From the NCBI RefSeq assembly GCF_018130955.1, contig NZ_JAFCJM010000051.1, positions 1 to 48,495 of the forward strand: a stretch of DNA of 48,495 nt, given 5' to 3'. The translations under genes and the position numbers were made by a program. Under the pieces are notes generated by a model that was not told the DNA's origin, did not search any database, and saw only the letters and a program-made list of their open reading frames with translations. The DNA comes from Bradyrhizobium liaoningense. GTDB lineage: Bacteria; Pseudomonadota; Alphaproteobacteria; Rhizobiales; Xanthobacteraceae. Shown here in pieces: positions 15,478 through 23,987 of this stretch; the stretch's first letter is position 1, and every line of letters starts with the position of its first letter.

Positions 15478-16701
15478 TTACCTCGTCGGTTTCATATAAT
15501 TTGCGACAACATGGTCGGCGATCTTGTGACCCATCGCTTCTCCGGTCTCTAGCGAATTGCGGAAATGGATACCGCCCCAGATACGCACCTCCTTGTGCTC
15601 CTGGTCCATCTGCGCAAAGCTGGCGAATTGGCGTGACAGGCGCGCATCGGAAGTGTCAGTCACGACGAAGCCTTCCGGCCCGCTGCCGAAAACAGCTTCC
15701 AAAACACCACGCGCCGCACCCGCGTTGATGCCCGCTTGCGACGGGTATTCCGGATGCATCGGTGTCGTGTTTAGAGGCTGCCAGCCTGCATCGCGTTCGG
15801 TCGCATCGTTGCCGTCCTGGTCGCCGTTGCGGATCGCGGTGATCGGCCGCCAGAAGTTGTACTGGAACTTGGCGTCCCAATCGACGATGAAGCAGTTGGC
15901 GAGGGCCATGGACATCAGCGCGAACACTCGCGCACTTTCTGCCAAAGAGAGGCCGCGACGAGCAGAAACCTGCCAGGCTGCCTGGTACCATGCCGGCCCA
16001 AGGTTAGCCTGCGTCCAGAAGCGCACGGCGTCGGACTGCGCGTCGGTCCGCTTCGTGCTCTTCACTCCGCCCATTTCCTTGGTTTCGTTGTAATCACGCG
16101 CGTACAGAGCACTTTCGAGAGCAGGCGGTGGACCCGGGCGGAACTGACTTGCGCTGTCCATGCCCCACGGCTTGGCCGTCGCATATTGTGGGAACAGGGG
16201 CGGCGTTGTCGGCACCCAGACGCCAGGCGTGGTGAGCGGGCGGTATGTGTCGGGCGTGTTTGTCGCATCGCTCTGCCGTTCGGTGAAAACGGCGGCCGCG
16301 ACCTTTTCGCCTAAAGCAATGCCCGCGACCCGCGCCGAGTTGTTCGGAATGCTTTGAATCGTCTCCGCGAAGGTTGCATCTATCCGTGCCTTCTGGCCGG
16401 GATATTGACGCATCAGAATTTCGCGTGCAGCAGCTGCCGCCGCGGCCTCGGCCGAGGCGTTCGGGTCAACTGGAAGCTCCGTCGACGCGTAACGGGAATA
16501 TCGATTCTGCACCGAGTTGACCGCGTCAGACATGGATACGTTCACCAGAGCCATGCTGCGCGTCCACGGATTACCCGCCACGTTGACCGCCTTCATCACG
16601 TCCATGGCTGTGATGTTCCAATCGGCGATGACGTCGGCGCGGACCAGTGTATCGCCCGAAATCAGGGCTAAGCCGACGATTGCAGCTTTCAACACGTTCA
16701 T
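15478..16701 (-). CDS. Vanadium-dependent haloperoxidase/PAP2-like protein, altered active site
   Basis: 407-residue exported protein (signal 1-22, ending LVRADVIADWN). The first vanadate/phosphate-binding motif KX6RP is present (Lys278, Arg285, Pro286 in AKFQYNFWRPITAIR). The third motif is also recognisable (VRIWGGIHFRNS, His379). The middle motif, normally PSGH or a variant ending in His, reads HPEYPSQAGINAG (Pro320, Ser321, Gln322, Ala323), so the histidine is missing. In chloroperoxidase that His is needed for turnover while the third-motif His binds vanadate (family knowledge). The protein may therefore be inactive, a binding protein, or catalyse differently. The ribosome-binding site GGAGAAGGAGG before ATG 16701 is very strong. 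It precedes a cytochrome-like gene by 4 bases. Confidence 0.82.
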   Translation of the reverse strand: MNVLKAAIVGLALISGDTLVRADVIADWNITAMDVMKAVNVAGNPWTRSMALVNVSMSDAVNSVQNRYSRYASTELPVDPNASAEAAAAAAAREILMRQYPGQKARIDATFAETIQSIPNNSARVAGIALGEKVAAAVFTERQSDATNTPDTYRPLTTPGVWVPTTPPLFPQYATAKPWGMDSASQFRPGPPPALESALYARDYNETKEMGGVKSTKRTDAQSDAVRFWTQANLGPAWYQAAWQVSARRGLSLAESARVFALMSMALANCFIVDWDAKFQYNFWRPITAIRNGDQDGNDATERDAGWQPLNTTPMHPEYPSQAGINAGAARGVLEAVFGSGPEGFVVTDTSDARLSRQFASFAQMDQEHKEVRIWGGIHFRNSLETGEAMGHKIADHVVANYMKPTR

Positions 16702-17133
16702 CGTTGCCTCCTTCTCCGAAAAAGAATCCTTCAGACGGCCGCCGATGTGGTGCGAAATGTATCCCGATTATCCTTTTGAACGTGCGCGCAGTGGCGCCTT
16801 ACCACACGAAGCGTCGCTGCGCTCGCGCGGGGCGACTGCTCTGGAATGGTTTCGCGGAACCATAACTCCGCCAGCAGCCGAAATCGCTACCGATGTTAGT
16901 CCCTGAAGTCTCCGAAAGGTTCAACGCGGACCGATGATCCGATGGGTCAAAGTGACTGCACCTCTGGCCGATTGCAAGAGATCCTCAGCTTCTGACGGAT
17001 GTGAATGCAAGCGATGTGATCGAACAAGACGTTCAAACAGGTCGCTGCAGCCCGCAGAGCTAGCGGATGTCGCGAGAGGGTCGGCGAATGTCTTGTGGCC
17101 CCAACCTGACATCGCGGATGTCTGAGTGCCTGC
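16702..17133. other. Gene-free interval
   Basis: 432 bases between the haloperoxidase-like gene start and the end of the small membrane-protein gene. Short open frames on both strands have no ribosome-binding site, no signal sequence and no recognisable family, so none is called. The first 100-200 bases presumably contain the haloperoxidase promoter. GATGTC/GACATC-like short repeats near 17066-17122 may be a decayed repeat element. Confidence 0.5.
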
Positions 17134-17379
17134 CTACTCCCGCCTGCGCCGCAGCCCCGCGACCAGCACGAGCCCCGCAACCCACGACACCGCGGCAAGG
17201 CCGCCCCACACCAAGCCGGCCTGTTCGAGATACACGTCTTGCGAGACCGGATCGTAGCAGCGGCCGAGCTCGTTGAAGCAGTCGCGCCAGCGCCAGTAGC
17301 GCGCCTCGAAAGCGAGCGCGAACAGCGCACCCAATCCGATCAGAACGGCGGCGAGACCACCCCTCAGCCAGCGCAGCAT
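17134..17379 (-). CDS. Small two-helix membrane protein
   Basis: 81-residue protein with two hydrophobic helices: residues about 9-27 (GLAAVLIGLGALFALAFEA) and about 55-75 (AGLVWGGLAAVSWVAGLVLV). They are separated by a polar loop RYWRWRDCFNELGRCYDPVS with two cysteines that could form a disulfide on the outer face. It ends in five charged residues RRRRE. It starts 8 bases after the stop of the DUF7662 gene, so they are co-transcribed. No family is recognised. The longer frame upstream overlaps the neighbour and is rejected. Confidence 0.6.
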   Translation of the reverse strand: MLRWLRGGLAAVLIGLGALFALAFEARYWRWRDCFNELGRCYDPVSQDVYLEQAGLVWGGLAAVSWVAGLVLVAGLRRRRE

Positions 17380-17387
17380 CGGCGACG

Positions 17388-17645
17388 TTACCGCGGCGTC
17401 TTCATCTTCGTAAACCGCACGCTGGTGCCATCCGGCATCCGCACCGCCTTGAAGCCCGCGGCAAGAACCGCCTCGCGTTGCGGCATCTGGATGTCGGGGC
17501 TGCGCAGGCTGTCCCACCACGAGGCACGTTGCGCCGCACGCGGCAGCGCAGCGCCGATGATCTCCTCGATCTGTTCGAAGCTCAGCACGAATTCGGCCTG
17601 CTTCTGCCGCTTCAGATAATCGCGCAATGGATCGTAGTCGTTCAC
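17388..17645 (-). CDS. DUF7662-type small protein
   Basis: 85-residue protein beginning at GTG 17645 (VNDYDPLRDYLKRQKQAEF). It has the pattern YDPL..YL....., then LSFEQIEEIIGAALPRAAQRASWW (about 20-43, given in part), then QREAVLAAGFKA and FTKMKTPR. Small proteins with this PL..YL / F..IE.I.G..LP..A....WW signature occur across bacteria as stand-alone units or beside toxin-like and DNA-related genes, with no established function. Two consecutive tryptophans and the LP motif are the conserved core. The N-terminal extension to 17768 has no family support. It is divergent from the diguanylate cyclase across 145 bases. Confidence 0.65.
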   Translation of the reverse strand: MNDYDPLRDYLKRQKQAEFVLSFEQIEEIIGAALPRAAQRASWWDSLRSPDIQMPQREAVLAAGFKAVRMPDGTSVRFTKMKTPR

Positions 17646-17790
17646 CGCAGTCCTCGAGCCGTTCGTCCGCACCGCTTTTGCCTGAAAGCGACACGGGTGG
17701 AAACCATTTCTTAACCGATCGCGGCAGGAACGTCGCGGCTTAAACACTACGCAAGAATTCAGGCGCATCCACTAGTATCGGGAGCAGACG

Positions 17791-19287
17791 ATGCGGTTCG
17801 GATGGCGCGACGGCACGGCCAGGCGGACGTGGCGGATTTCGGCGAAGCTGCTGATCATCTCGTCGGTCGTGACGGTGATCGGCTTTTCGGCCATTTGTGT
17901 CAACGTCATGCTCGACATGCGCCGGGGCGAGGAGGCGCTGGCCCGCCAGACGCTGGAAAACCTCGCCACCACCATCGAGGCCGACATCGGCCGCAACATC
18001 GAGATCTACGATCTTTCGCTGCGCGCGGTCGCCGGCAACATGCTGCTGCCGGAGATCTGGGCGGTCTCGAAGCCGATCCGGCAACTCATCCTGTTCGATC
18101 ACGCCACCACGGCGCGCCACTTCGGCGCCATCCAGGTCTTCGACACCGAGGGCAGGCTGACGATCGACGCCTCCACGCTCGATCCGGTGCCGGAGAACCG
18201 GAGCGATGAGGACTACTTCAAGGTCCATCGCGACAACCCGAACGCCGGCCTGTTCATCAGCCGCCCGATGCTGTTTCGCGGCGCCTACGCCATCGTGCTC
18301 TCCCGGCGCGTCAGCGACCAGGACGGCGGCTTCATGGGCGTCGTCGCCGGCTCGATTCGCTTCAGCTATTTCCACGAGCTGTTCGAGCGGCTGACGCTCG
18401 ACCCCGAAGATACCATCACCGTGCTCAAGCGCGACCGCACCATCATGATGCGGCGTCCGTTCGATCTCGACATCATCGGCAAGAATCTCAGTGATCGCGC
18501 CAACTGGAAGGCCGACAATCTCAAGGCCGGCGGGACCTATTCCGGCCAGGGGCCGGTGGATGCGACGCCGCGGCTTTACGCACGCAGCAGCGGCAGCGGC
18601 CCCCTGTTCGTCGTGGCCGGCAAGCCGCTGAGTGCCGTGTTCGCGCTGTGGAAGACCGAAGCTTTCCGGATCGGCGCCGTGGTGCTGACGCTCATCCTGT
18701 TCGTGCTGGGCTCGACGCTGGTGCTGGCCCGCGAGATCCGCCGGCGCGCCGATGCCGAAAACAAGCTCGAGGAAATGGCAACGACGGACGCGCTGACGGG
18801 CCTGCGCAACCGCCGCAAGTTCGATTCTGTGATCGACGTCGAATGGCGGCGCGCGATGCGCCAGCAGACGCCGGTGGCGCTGTTGATGATCGATGCCGAT
18901 CACTTCAAGGCCTACAACGACACCTATGGCCACCAGGCCGGCGACCAGGTGCTGGTCGGTATCGCGATCTGCATTTCCGACTCCGTGCACCGCGCCGGCG
19001 ATTGCGCCGCGCGCTATGGCGGCGAGGAGTTTGCCGTGCTGCTGCCGGATACGGCGGCGGACGATGCGTTCAAGGTCGCCGAAAAAATCCGCGGCAAGGT
19101 GCAGGGCTGGTCGGACGACGGCGCGATGTCGACCGTATCCTGCGGTGTCGCGAGCCTCATTCCCACGGCCGGAATGGACTGGTCGATCCTGGTCGCCGCC
19201 GCCGACAAGGCGCTCTACGCTGCCAAGGCCGGCGGCCGCAACCAGTCCGTGGTCGCGAACATTCCGAAACTGTCGCTGGTGGCGTAA
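17791..19287 (+). CDS. Membrane diguanylate cyclase with periplasmic Cache-type sensor
   Basis: 498-residue signalling enzyme making cyclic di-GMP from two GTP. TM1 at about residues 14-39 (LLIISSVVTVIGFSAICVNV), an extracytoplasmic PDC/Cache-like sensor to about 290 (with RSDEDYFKVHRDNPNAG and ISRPMLFRGAYAIVLSRRVS), TM2 at about 293-315, a short linker coil, then the GGDEF domain from about 330 (ATTDALTGLRNRRKFD). The active-site signature is GGEEF at 410-414. The RxxD inhibitory site (Arg401-Asp404, RAGD) stands five residues before it, so product feedback is expected. The Cache domain should sense a small extracellular ligand. Start ATG 17791 follows GGGAGCAGACG. Probably controls motility, attachment or exopolysaccharide. 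Confidence 0.92.
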   Translation: MRFGWRDGTARRTWRISAKLLIISSVVTVIGFSAICVNVMLDMRRGEEALARQTLENLATTIEADIGRNIEIYDLSLRAVAGNMLLPEIWAVSKPIRQLILFDHATTARHFGAIQVFDTEGRLTIDASTLDPVPENRSDEDYFKVHRDNPNAGLFISRPMLFRGAYAIVLSRRVSDQDGGFMGVVAGSIRFSYFHELFERLTLDPEDTITVLKRDRTIMMRRPFDLDIIGKNLSDRANWKADNLKAGGTYSGQGPVDATPRLYARSSGSGPLFVVAGKPLSAVFALWKTEAFRIGAVVLTLILFVLGSTLVLAREIRRRADAENKLEEMATTDALTGLRNRRKFDSVIDVEWRRAMRQQTPVALLMIDADHFKAYNDTYGHQAGDQVLVGIAICISDSVHRAGDCAARYGGEEFAVLLPDTAADDAFKVAEKIRGKVQGWSDDGAMSTVSCGVASLIPTAGMDWSILVAAADKALYAAKAGGRNQSVVANIPKLSLVA

Positions 19288-19326
19288 GGCTGCCCGCTGC
19301 TCGCGAGCAATCTCCACTCACTCGAT

Positions 19327-19352
19327 GTCGTCCCGGCCTTTGCCGGGACGAC
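19327..19352. terminator. CGTCCCGG hairpin after the diguanylate cyclase gene
   Basis: Perfect 11-bp stem GTCGTCCCGGC/GCCGGGACGAC with a 4-base loop (CTTT), 39 bases after the cyclase stop. The GTCGTCCCGG arm is shared with the repeat element at 27131-27326, so it is a minimal member of that repeat family that may act as a transcript end. No T-run follows. Confidence 0.5.
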
Positions 19353-19452
19353 GTTGGAGAGATGGCACGCCTTCGCTGCGAATTTGCGCCTGAGCTGCCG
19401 ATTTATCCGACGCATCAAGCACTTTCGCAGCATGAGTTCGCCATCACGCCAT

Positions 19453-19484
19453 CAACCCCACGCTACTGTGCATGGGGTTGTTTT
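19453..19484 (+). terminator. Rho-independent terminator candidate
   Basis: Stem CAACCCCA (19453-19460) / TGGGGTTG (19473-19480), 12-base loop, followed directly by TTTT. It lies 166 bases after the diguanylate cyclase stop and reads in its direction, shortly before the convergent galU end. Confidence 0.5.
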
Positions 19485-19522
19485 CGACACTTTGTCGGAG
19501 GGGCCTCAAGTGCCCCAGGGCT

Positions 19523-20401
19523 TCACTGCCCCAGATACTTCTTCATCTCCGCGATCAGCCCGTCGCGCAGCTCGGGGCGCTTGAGGCCGAAGGCGATGTT
19601 GGCGCGCAGGAAGCCGGCCTTGGAGCCGCAATCATGGCGCTCGCCCTCGAACTCGACGCCGTAGAAGGCCTGCGACTTGGCGAGCGTGATCATCGCATCC
19701 GTCAACTGGATCTCGCCGCCGGCGCCGCGCTCCTGCGTCTCCAGGATCTTGAAGATCTCCGGCTGCAGGATGTAGCGGCCGGTGATGGAGAGGTTGGAGG
19801 GCGCGGTGCCCTTCGGCGGCTTCTCCACCATGCCGTCGACCTCGAAGATCTTGCCGGTGCGTTTTCCCACGCCGCAGATGCCGTATTGATGCGTGAGCTC
19901 CGCCGGTACCGGCTCGACCGCGATCAAATTGGACTTTTCGCCGAGCTTGCCTGCGGCCTCGATCATCTGCTTCAGGCAGCCCGGCGTGTTCAGCACCAGC
20001 TCGTCGGGCAGCACGACCGCGAACGGCTCGTTGCCGACGATGTCGCGCGCGCACCACACGGCGTGTCCGAGGCCGAGCGGCGCCTGCTGGCGCGTGAAGC
20101 TGGTGGCGCCGGCCGGCGGCTGGTTCTCCGCCAGCACGTCCTGCTCGGCCTTCTTGTTGCCGCGCGAGGCCAGCGTCGTGTCGAGCTCGAACATGCGGTC
20201 GAAATGATCTTCGATGACGGCCTTGTTGCGTCCGGTGACGAACACGAAATGCTCGATGCCGGCCTCCCGCGCCTCGTCATAGACGTACTGGATCAGCGGC
20301 TTGTCGACGATGGTCAGCATTTCCTTGGGCATCGCCTTGGTGGCGGGCAGGACGCGGGTGCCGAGGCCGGCGACCGGGAATACAGCTTTGCGGATTTTCA
20401 T
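19523..20401 (-). CDS. galU: UTP--glucose-1-phosphate uridylyltransferase
   Basis: 292-residue GalU that makes UDP-glucose from UTP and glucose-1-phosphate, the donor for exopolysaccharide, lipopolysaccharide and glucans. The nucleotidyltransferase signature FPVAGLGTRVLPATKAMPKE (residues 8-27) is intact. DKPLIQYVYDEA, AVVLPDELVLN (metal-binding acidic region), VDGMVEKPPKGTAPS and TGRYIL follow, as usual for bacterial GalU. Length is standard. The gene is convergent with the diguanylate cyclase and divergent from the lytic transglycosylase; no operon partner is visible. Confidence 0.96.
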   Translation of the reverse strand: MKIRKAVFPVAGLGTRVLPATKAMPKEMLTIVDKPLIQYVYDEAREAGIEHFVFVTGRNKAVIEDHFDRMFELDTTLASRGNKKAEQDVLAENQPPAGATSFTRQQAPLGLGHAVWCARDIVGNEPFAVVLPDELVLNTPGCLKQMIEAAGKLGEKSNLIAVEPVPAELTHQYGICGVGKRTGKIFEVDGMVEKPPKGTAPSNLSITGRYILQPEIFKILETQERGAGGEIQLTDAMITLAKSQAFYGVEFEGERHDCGSKAGFLRANIAFGLKRPELRDGLIAEMKKYLGQ

Positions 20402-20596
20402 GGGATGGATCGAAGACCTTGGAACGTGAAGGGAGCAATGGATGTGATGCCAGCCGCTTTGCAGCCGGCAACAAAGGCGGATGTTGGGCCCCCGCCCGAA
20501 AGACTTTAGACGGGGAGCGCCTACAAAACTTCACCTTTGTTAAGATATTGGCAACCGTAACAGGGCCTCCTGATGCCGGATTTTGGAGGAAACCAG

Positions 20597-21991
20597 GTGG
20601 GAACGATGCGACCGACGGCGGGACTGGCAAAATTGTCCGGCGCGACCATGATGGCGGCTGCGCTCCTGTTCCCGCTCGAGGTGCGCGCGCAGGCCTCCAA
20701 CAACGGCCTGTCCAACCTGTTTGGCGGGATCTTTTCCGGCCCAAACGCCGGCCCATCGCAACCGGCGCAAGGAACGGATGGACCAAAGGACGGACCAAAG
20801 CCTTGGAGCGGCGAGGACGGCGCCTCCGGCCATCCCCTGATGACGGCGGCCGCGATCCGCCAGGCGGCGGCGAACTTCGATGCTTGTGTCCAATCGATGT
20901 GGCCCGATGCCGCACGGCGCGGCGTGACCCAGGAGAATTTCCAGCGCTTCACGACCGGGCTCTCGCCCGATTTGCGCATCATGGACCTGATGGATTCTCA
21001 GCCGGAGTTCACCAAATCGATCTGGGACTATCTCGACATCCTCGTGAACGACAACCGGCTCGCCAAGGGCAAAGAGGTCCTCGCCAAATACAAGGCGCAG
21101 TTCGACGCGACGGAGAAGACCTACGGCGTCGACCGCTACATCATCGCCTCGATCTGGGGCATCGAATCCAACTACTCGACCCAGATGGGCGATCGCAGCG
21201 TGCTGCAATCGACCGCGACGCTCGCCTGCATCGGCCGCCGCCAGGCCTATTTCAAGGACGAGTTTCTCTCCGCGCTGGAGATCCTCAATCGCGGCGATCT
21301 CAGGCCAGAGCAGCTGCGCGGCTCCTGGGCCGGCGCGTTCGGGCCGACGCAGTTCATGCCGACCGCCTTCAAGCGCTTTGCCGTGGACGGCGACGGTGAC
21401 GGGCGGCGCGACGTCGTCGACAATCCGACCGATCTGATCGCATCGACCGCCAACAATCTGAAGAAGGACGGCTGGCAGGCCGGCCAGACCTGGGGTTTTG
21501 AGGTCACGGTGCCCCAGGGCTTCAACTACATGCTGGCCGACCGCGCCAAGGTGATGACGATCGCGCAATGGGAGAAGCTCGGCGTCGTCAGGGCCAACCG
21601 CCAGCCGTTCCCGCACCCGGCCGAGAAGGCCTATCTGCTGGCGCCCGCCGGCGCCGCCGGTCCGGGCTTCCTGATGCTGCAAAACTACCGCGTGATCATG
21701 AAGTACAACCCGGCCGAGGCCTATGCGCTGGCGATCGGGCACTTTGCCGATCGGCTGCGCGGCGGCCAGCCCTTCGTGCAGCCCTGGCCGCGCCAGGAAC
21801 GCGAATTATCCCGGACCGAGCGGCTGGAGCTGCAGCAGCTCCTGGCCCAGCGCGGCTTCTACAAGGGCACCCCGGACGGCCAGTTCGGCGGTCAGACCCG
21901 GGAGGCCCTGCGCAACTTCCAGGCCTCGATCGGGGCCCCCGCCGACGGATTTGCCTCCTCGGACATGCTGGAACGGCTCCGCGGGCGCTGA
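20597..21991 (+). CDS. Lytic murein transglycosylase (MltB-like) with peptidoglycan-binding domain
   Basis: Periplasmic enzyme that cleaves the MurNAc-GlcNAc bond, forming 1,6-anhydroMurNAc. A signal peptide (SGATMMAAALLFPLEVRAQ) is followed by a linker, then the SLT-type catalytic domain from about residue 75. IIASIWGIESNYSTQMGD carries the catalytic glutamate. SWAGAFGPTQFMPTAFKRFA and VDGDGDGRRDVVDNPTD are MltB signatures. The C-terminal 60 residues form a peptidoglycan_binding_1 domain (LQQLLAQRGFYKGTPDGQFG..). GTG 20597 was chosen because GGAGGAAACCAG precedes it by the right distance; ATG 20573 and ATG 20606 are alternatives. No partner operon. Confidence 0.9.
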   Translation: MGTMRPTAGLAKLSGATMMAAALLFPLEVRAQASNNGLSNLFGGIFSGPNAGPSQPAQGTDGPKDGPKPWSGEDGASGHPLMTAAAIRQAAANFDACVQSMWPDAARRGVTQENFQRFTTGLSPDLRIMDLMDSQPEFTKSIWDYLDILVNDNRLAKGKEVLAKYKAQFDATEKTYGVDRYIIASIWGIESNYSTQMGDRSVLQSTATLACIGRRQAYFKDEFLSALEILNRGDLRPEQLRGSWAGAFGPTQFMPTAFKRFAVDGDGDGRRDVVDNPTDLIASTANNLKKDGWQAGQTWGFEVTVPQGFNYMLADRAKVMTIAQWEKLGVVRANRQPFPHPAEKAYLLAPAGAAGPGFLMLQNYRVIMKYNPAEAYALAIGHFADRLRGGQPFVQPWPRQERELSRTERLELQQLLAQRGFYKGTPDGQFGGQTREALRNFQASIGAPADGFASSDMLERLRGR

Positions 21992-22145
21992 AAGGCGGCC
22001 AAAAGTAACCCTGAACGCGGAATTCGGCCCAAATCCTTGACGGGACTGGCCGACCGCCGGTGTATGACGTAATCAAATCTGCCCGTTTGCGGCCCGATTC
22101 CGCTATTATATTTGCCGTCTCCAAACTCCCTTGTCCGACGATCGC

Positions 22146-23834
22146 ATGTCGAAGCCGAAATCATTCTTCAGAGCGTTGACCCAGACCGGCCCGTTGATCG
22201 CGCTGGCGACGGCGCTTGCGATTCTGGTTTCGATTGCGGGGCCCGCCTCGGCGCAGTTCTTCAACTTCCCCGGCTTCGGCGGACCGTCGCGACCCGCGCC
22301 ACCGCGCAGCGGCGGTGGTGGCGGCGGCTGGTTCGGCGGCGACTTCTTCGCGCCCTTCCAGCAGCAACAGCCGCAGGCCCCGCGTCAGGATTTTTCGCGC
22401 GCACCGGCACCGGCCAAGCGCGACACGATCCCCGAGCGCAACATCCTGGTGATCGGCGACGGCATGGCAGACTGGCTAGCCTACGGCCTGGAAGACGCCT
22501 ACACCGAGCAGCCCGACATGGGCGTGATCCGCAAGCACAAGACCACGTCGGGCCTGATCAAGTACCAGCCGAAGGGCGAGCCTTCGGACTGGGCAGCCGC
22601 TGCGAAGGGCATCCTCGAAACCGAAAAGCCCGACGCCATCGTCGTCATGCTCGGCCTCAACGACCGCATGGCAATGCGCGAACCCGCCGCCGACAAATCC
22701 GACAAGGCGACGGACAAGAAGAACGACAAGACCGCACGCGGCAAGCCGCCGGCCAAGCCGGGTGATGCCAAGCCGGACGCTGCCGCAAAATCCGACGACA
22801 AGCCGGCTGATGCCGACCTGCCGCAGGATGACGCCGACAATGCGGATACGCCGCAGGTGACGGCGCCGGAGAAAACCGCGCGCTCGCCCAACGGCCTCTA
22901 TGAATTCCGCGACGACCGCTGGGTCGAGCTCTACAGCAAGAAAATCGAGGAGCTGATCGGCGTGCTCAAGGCCAAGGGCGTGCCGGTGCTCTGGGTCGGC
23001 CTGCCCGCGATCCGCGGGCCGAAGGGAACGGCCGACATGCTGTTCCTGGATTCGCTGTATCGCGAAGGCTCGAACAAGGCCGGCATCACCTATGTCGACG
23101 TCTGGGACGGCTTTGTCGACGAGGCCGGGCGCTTCCTCCAAAAGGGCCCCGACTTCGAAGGCCAGATCCGCCAGCTGCGCACCGGTGACGGCGTCTATTT
23201 CACAAAGCCCGGCGCGCGCAAGCTCGCGCACTATGTCGAGCGCGAGATCACGCGCCTGCTCGCTGGACGCTCCGGCCCGATTGCGCTGCCGAGCGAGCCC
23301 GCCACGCCCGACACCAGCGCCGAGCCCGGCAAGCCGGCGCCCCGGCCGCTCGCAGGACCGATCGTGCCGCTGGTTGCGGCTTCGATCTCGACCGATCAAT
23401 TGCTGGGTGGACCGGGATCGCGCCCCGCCGCCGTCGATGCGCTTGCCGCGCGCACGCTGGTGAAGGGTGAGCCGCTCAGCGCGCCCGCGGGCCGCGCCGA
23501 CGATTATGCCTGGCCGCGCCGCGAAGTCGGCCGCGAGCAGGCCAAGGGCGATACGCCTGTGGCAGCGACCACGCCGGGCGAGAACGGTGCAAATCCGGGT
23601 GCTGCGGCCGCGATTGCGCCGCCAAAACTGTTGCCGAAGAAGCCGCCGGTGCAGCAGCCCGCGCAGCAGGCAACACCGTCGCTGCGCGATTTCTTCGGCT
23701 TCGGCTCGCCCTCTCCGCCTCCGCAGCCGCGGCAGTTCGCGCCTCAGCCGCGCAATCCGGCCAACCCGGCGATCCCGCGTCCGCCGGGCAGCATCGGCCG
23801 ATCGGCCGAACTCCCCGGCACTCCGGTGCGCTGA
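22146..23834 (+). CDS. DUF459 SGNH-hydrolase-like exported protein
   Basis: 562-residue protein. An N-terminal signal/anchor (GPLIALATALAILVSIAGPA) is followed by a Gly/Pro/Gln-rich spacer, then a DUF459 domain in two parts, about 97-185 and 255-380. Block I reads NILVIGDGMADWLAYGLEDA, where SGNH enzymes usually have GDS, so the nucleophile serine is absent. Block III-like VVMLGLNDRM is present and a late block has GVYFTKPGARKLAHYVE with an aligned histidine. A 60-residue Lys/Asp/Ala/Pro insertion (about 185-245) interrupts the domain, and the last 180 residues are Pro/Ala-rich low complexity. Probably a periplasmic or cell-wall-associated protein; catalytic activity is uncertain. ATG 22146 was chosen over TTG 22131. 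Confidence 0.78.
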   Translation: MSKPKSFFRALTQTGPLIALATALAILVSIAGPASAQFFNFPGFGGPSRPAPPRSGGGGGGWFGGDFFAPFQQQQPQAPRQDFSRAPAPAKRDTIPERNILVIGDGMADWLAYGLEDAYTEQPDMGVIRKHKTTSGLIKYQPKGEPSDWAAAAKGILETEKPDAIVVMLGLNDRMAMREPAADKSDKATDKKNDKTARGKPPAKPGDAKPDAAAKSDDKPADADLPQDDADNADTPQVTAPEKTARSPNGLYEFRDDRWVELYSKKIEELIGVLKAKGVPVLWVGLPAIRGPKGTADMLFLDSLYREGSNKAGITYVDVWDGFVDEAGRFLQKGPDFEGQIRQLRTGDGVYFTKPGARKLAHYVEREITRLLAGRSGPIALPSEPATPDTSAEPGKPAPRPLAGPIVPLVAASISTDQLLGGPGSRPAAVDALAARTLVKGEPLSAPAGRADDYAWPRREVGREQAKGDTPVAATTPGENGANPGAAAAIAPPKLLPKKPPVQQPAQQATPSLRDFFGFGSPSPPPQPRQFAPQPRNPANPAIPRPPGSIGRSAELPGTPVR

Positions 23835-23842
23835 TCGCACTC

Positions 23843-23968
23843 GTGTCCCGGACGCGGCACAGCGCGTAGCGATACGCCGCAGAGCCAGGACCCGCCTGCA
23901 CACCCTCTCAAGAATAGGCCCCGGCTCAGCAGCGCAGCACTTCGCGCCGCGCTGCAATCCGGGGCACG
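23843..23968. repeat. Intergenic palindromic repeat (GTGTCCCGGAC type)
   Basis: Outer arms GTGTCCCGGAC (23843-23853) and TCCGGGGCAC (about 23958-23967) enclose inner complementary stretches including GCACAGCGCGTAGCG and CAGCACTTCGCGCCGCGCTG. It sits between the convergent DUF459 and CsbD-like genes. This is a typical mobile palindromic unit of Bradyrhizobium intergenic DNA (from memory). Confidence 0.65.
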
Positions 23969-23987
23969 ATATTTGGCTGACCTCGAC

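Noticed and set aside
16921..17125. Short open frames in the gap after the haloperoxidase-like gene
   Set aside because: No ribosome-binding site, no homology and overlap of both strands.
17740..19317. 525-residue open frame antisense to the diguanylate cyclase
   Set aside because: No family features, His/Asp/Arg-rich composition typical of GC-rich antisense frames.
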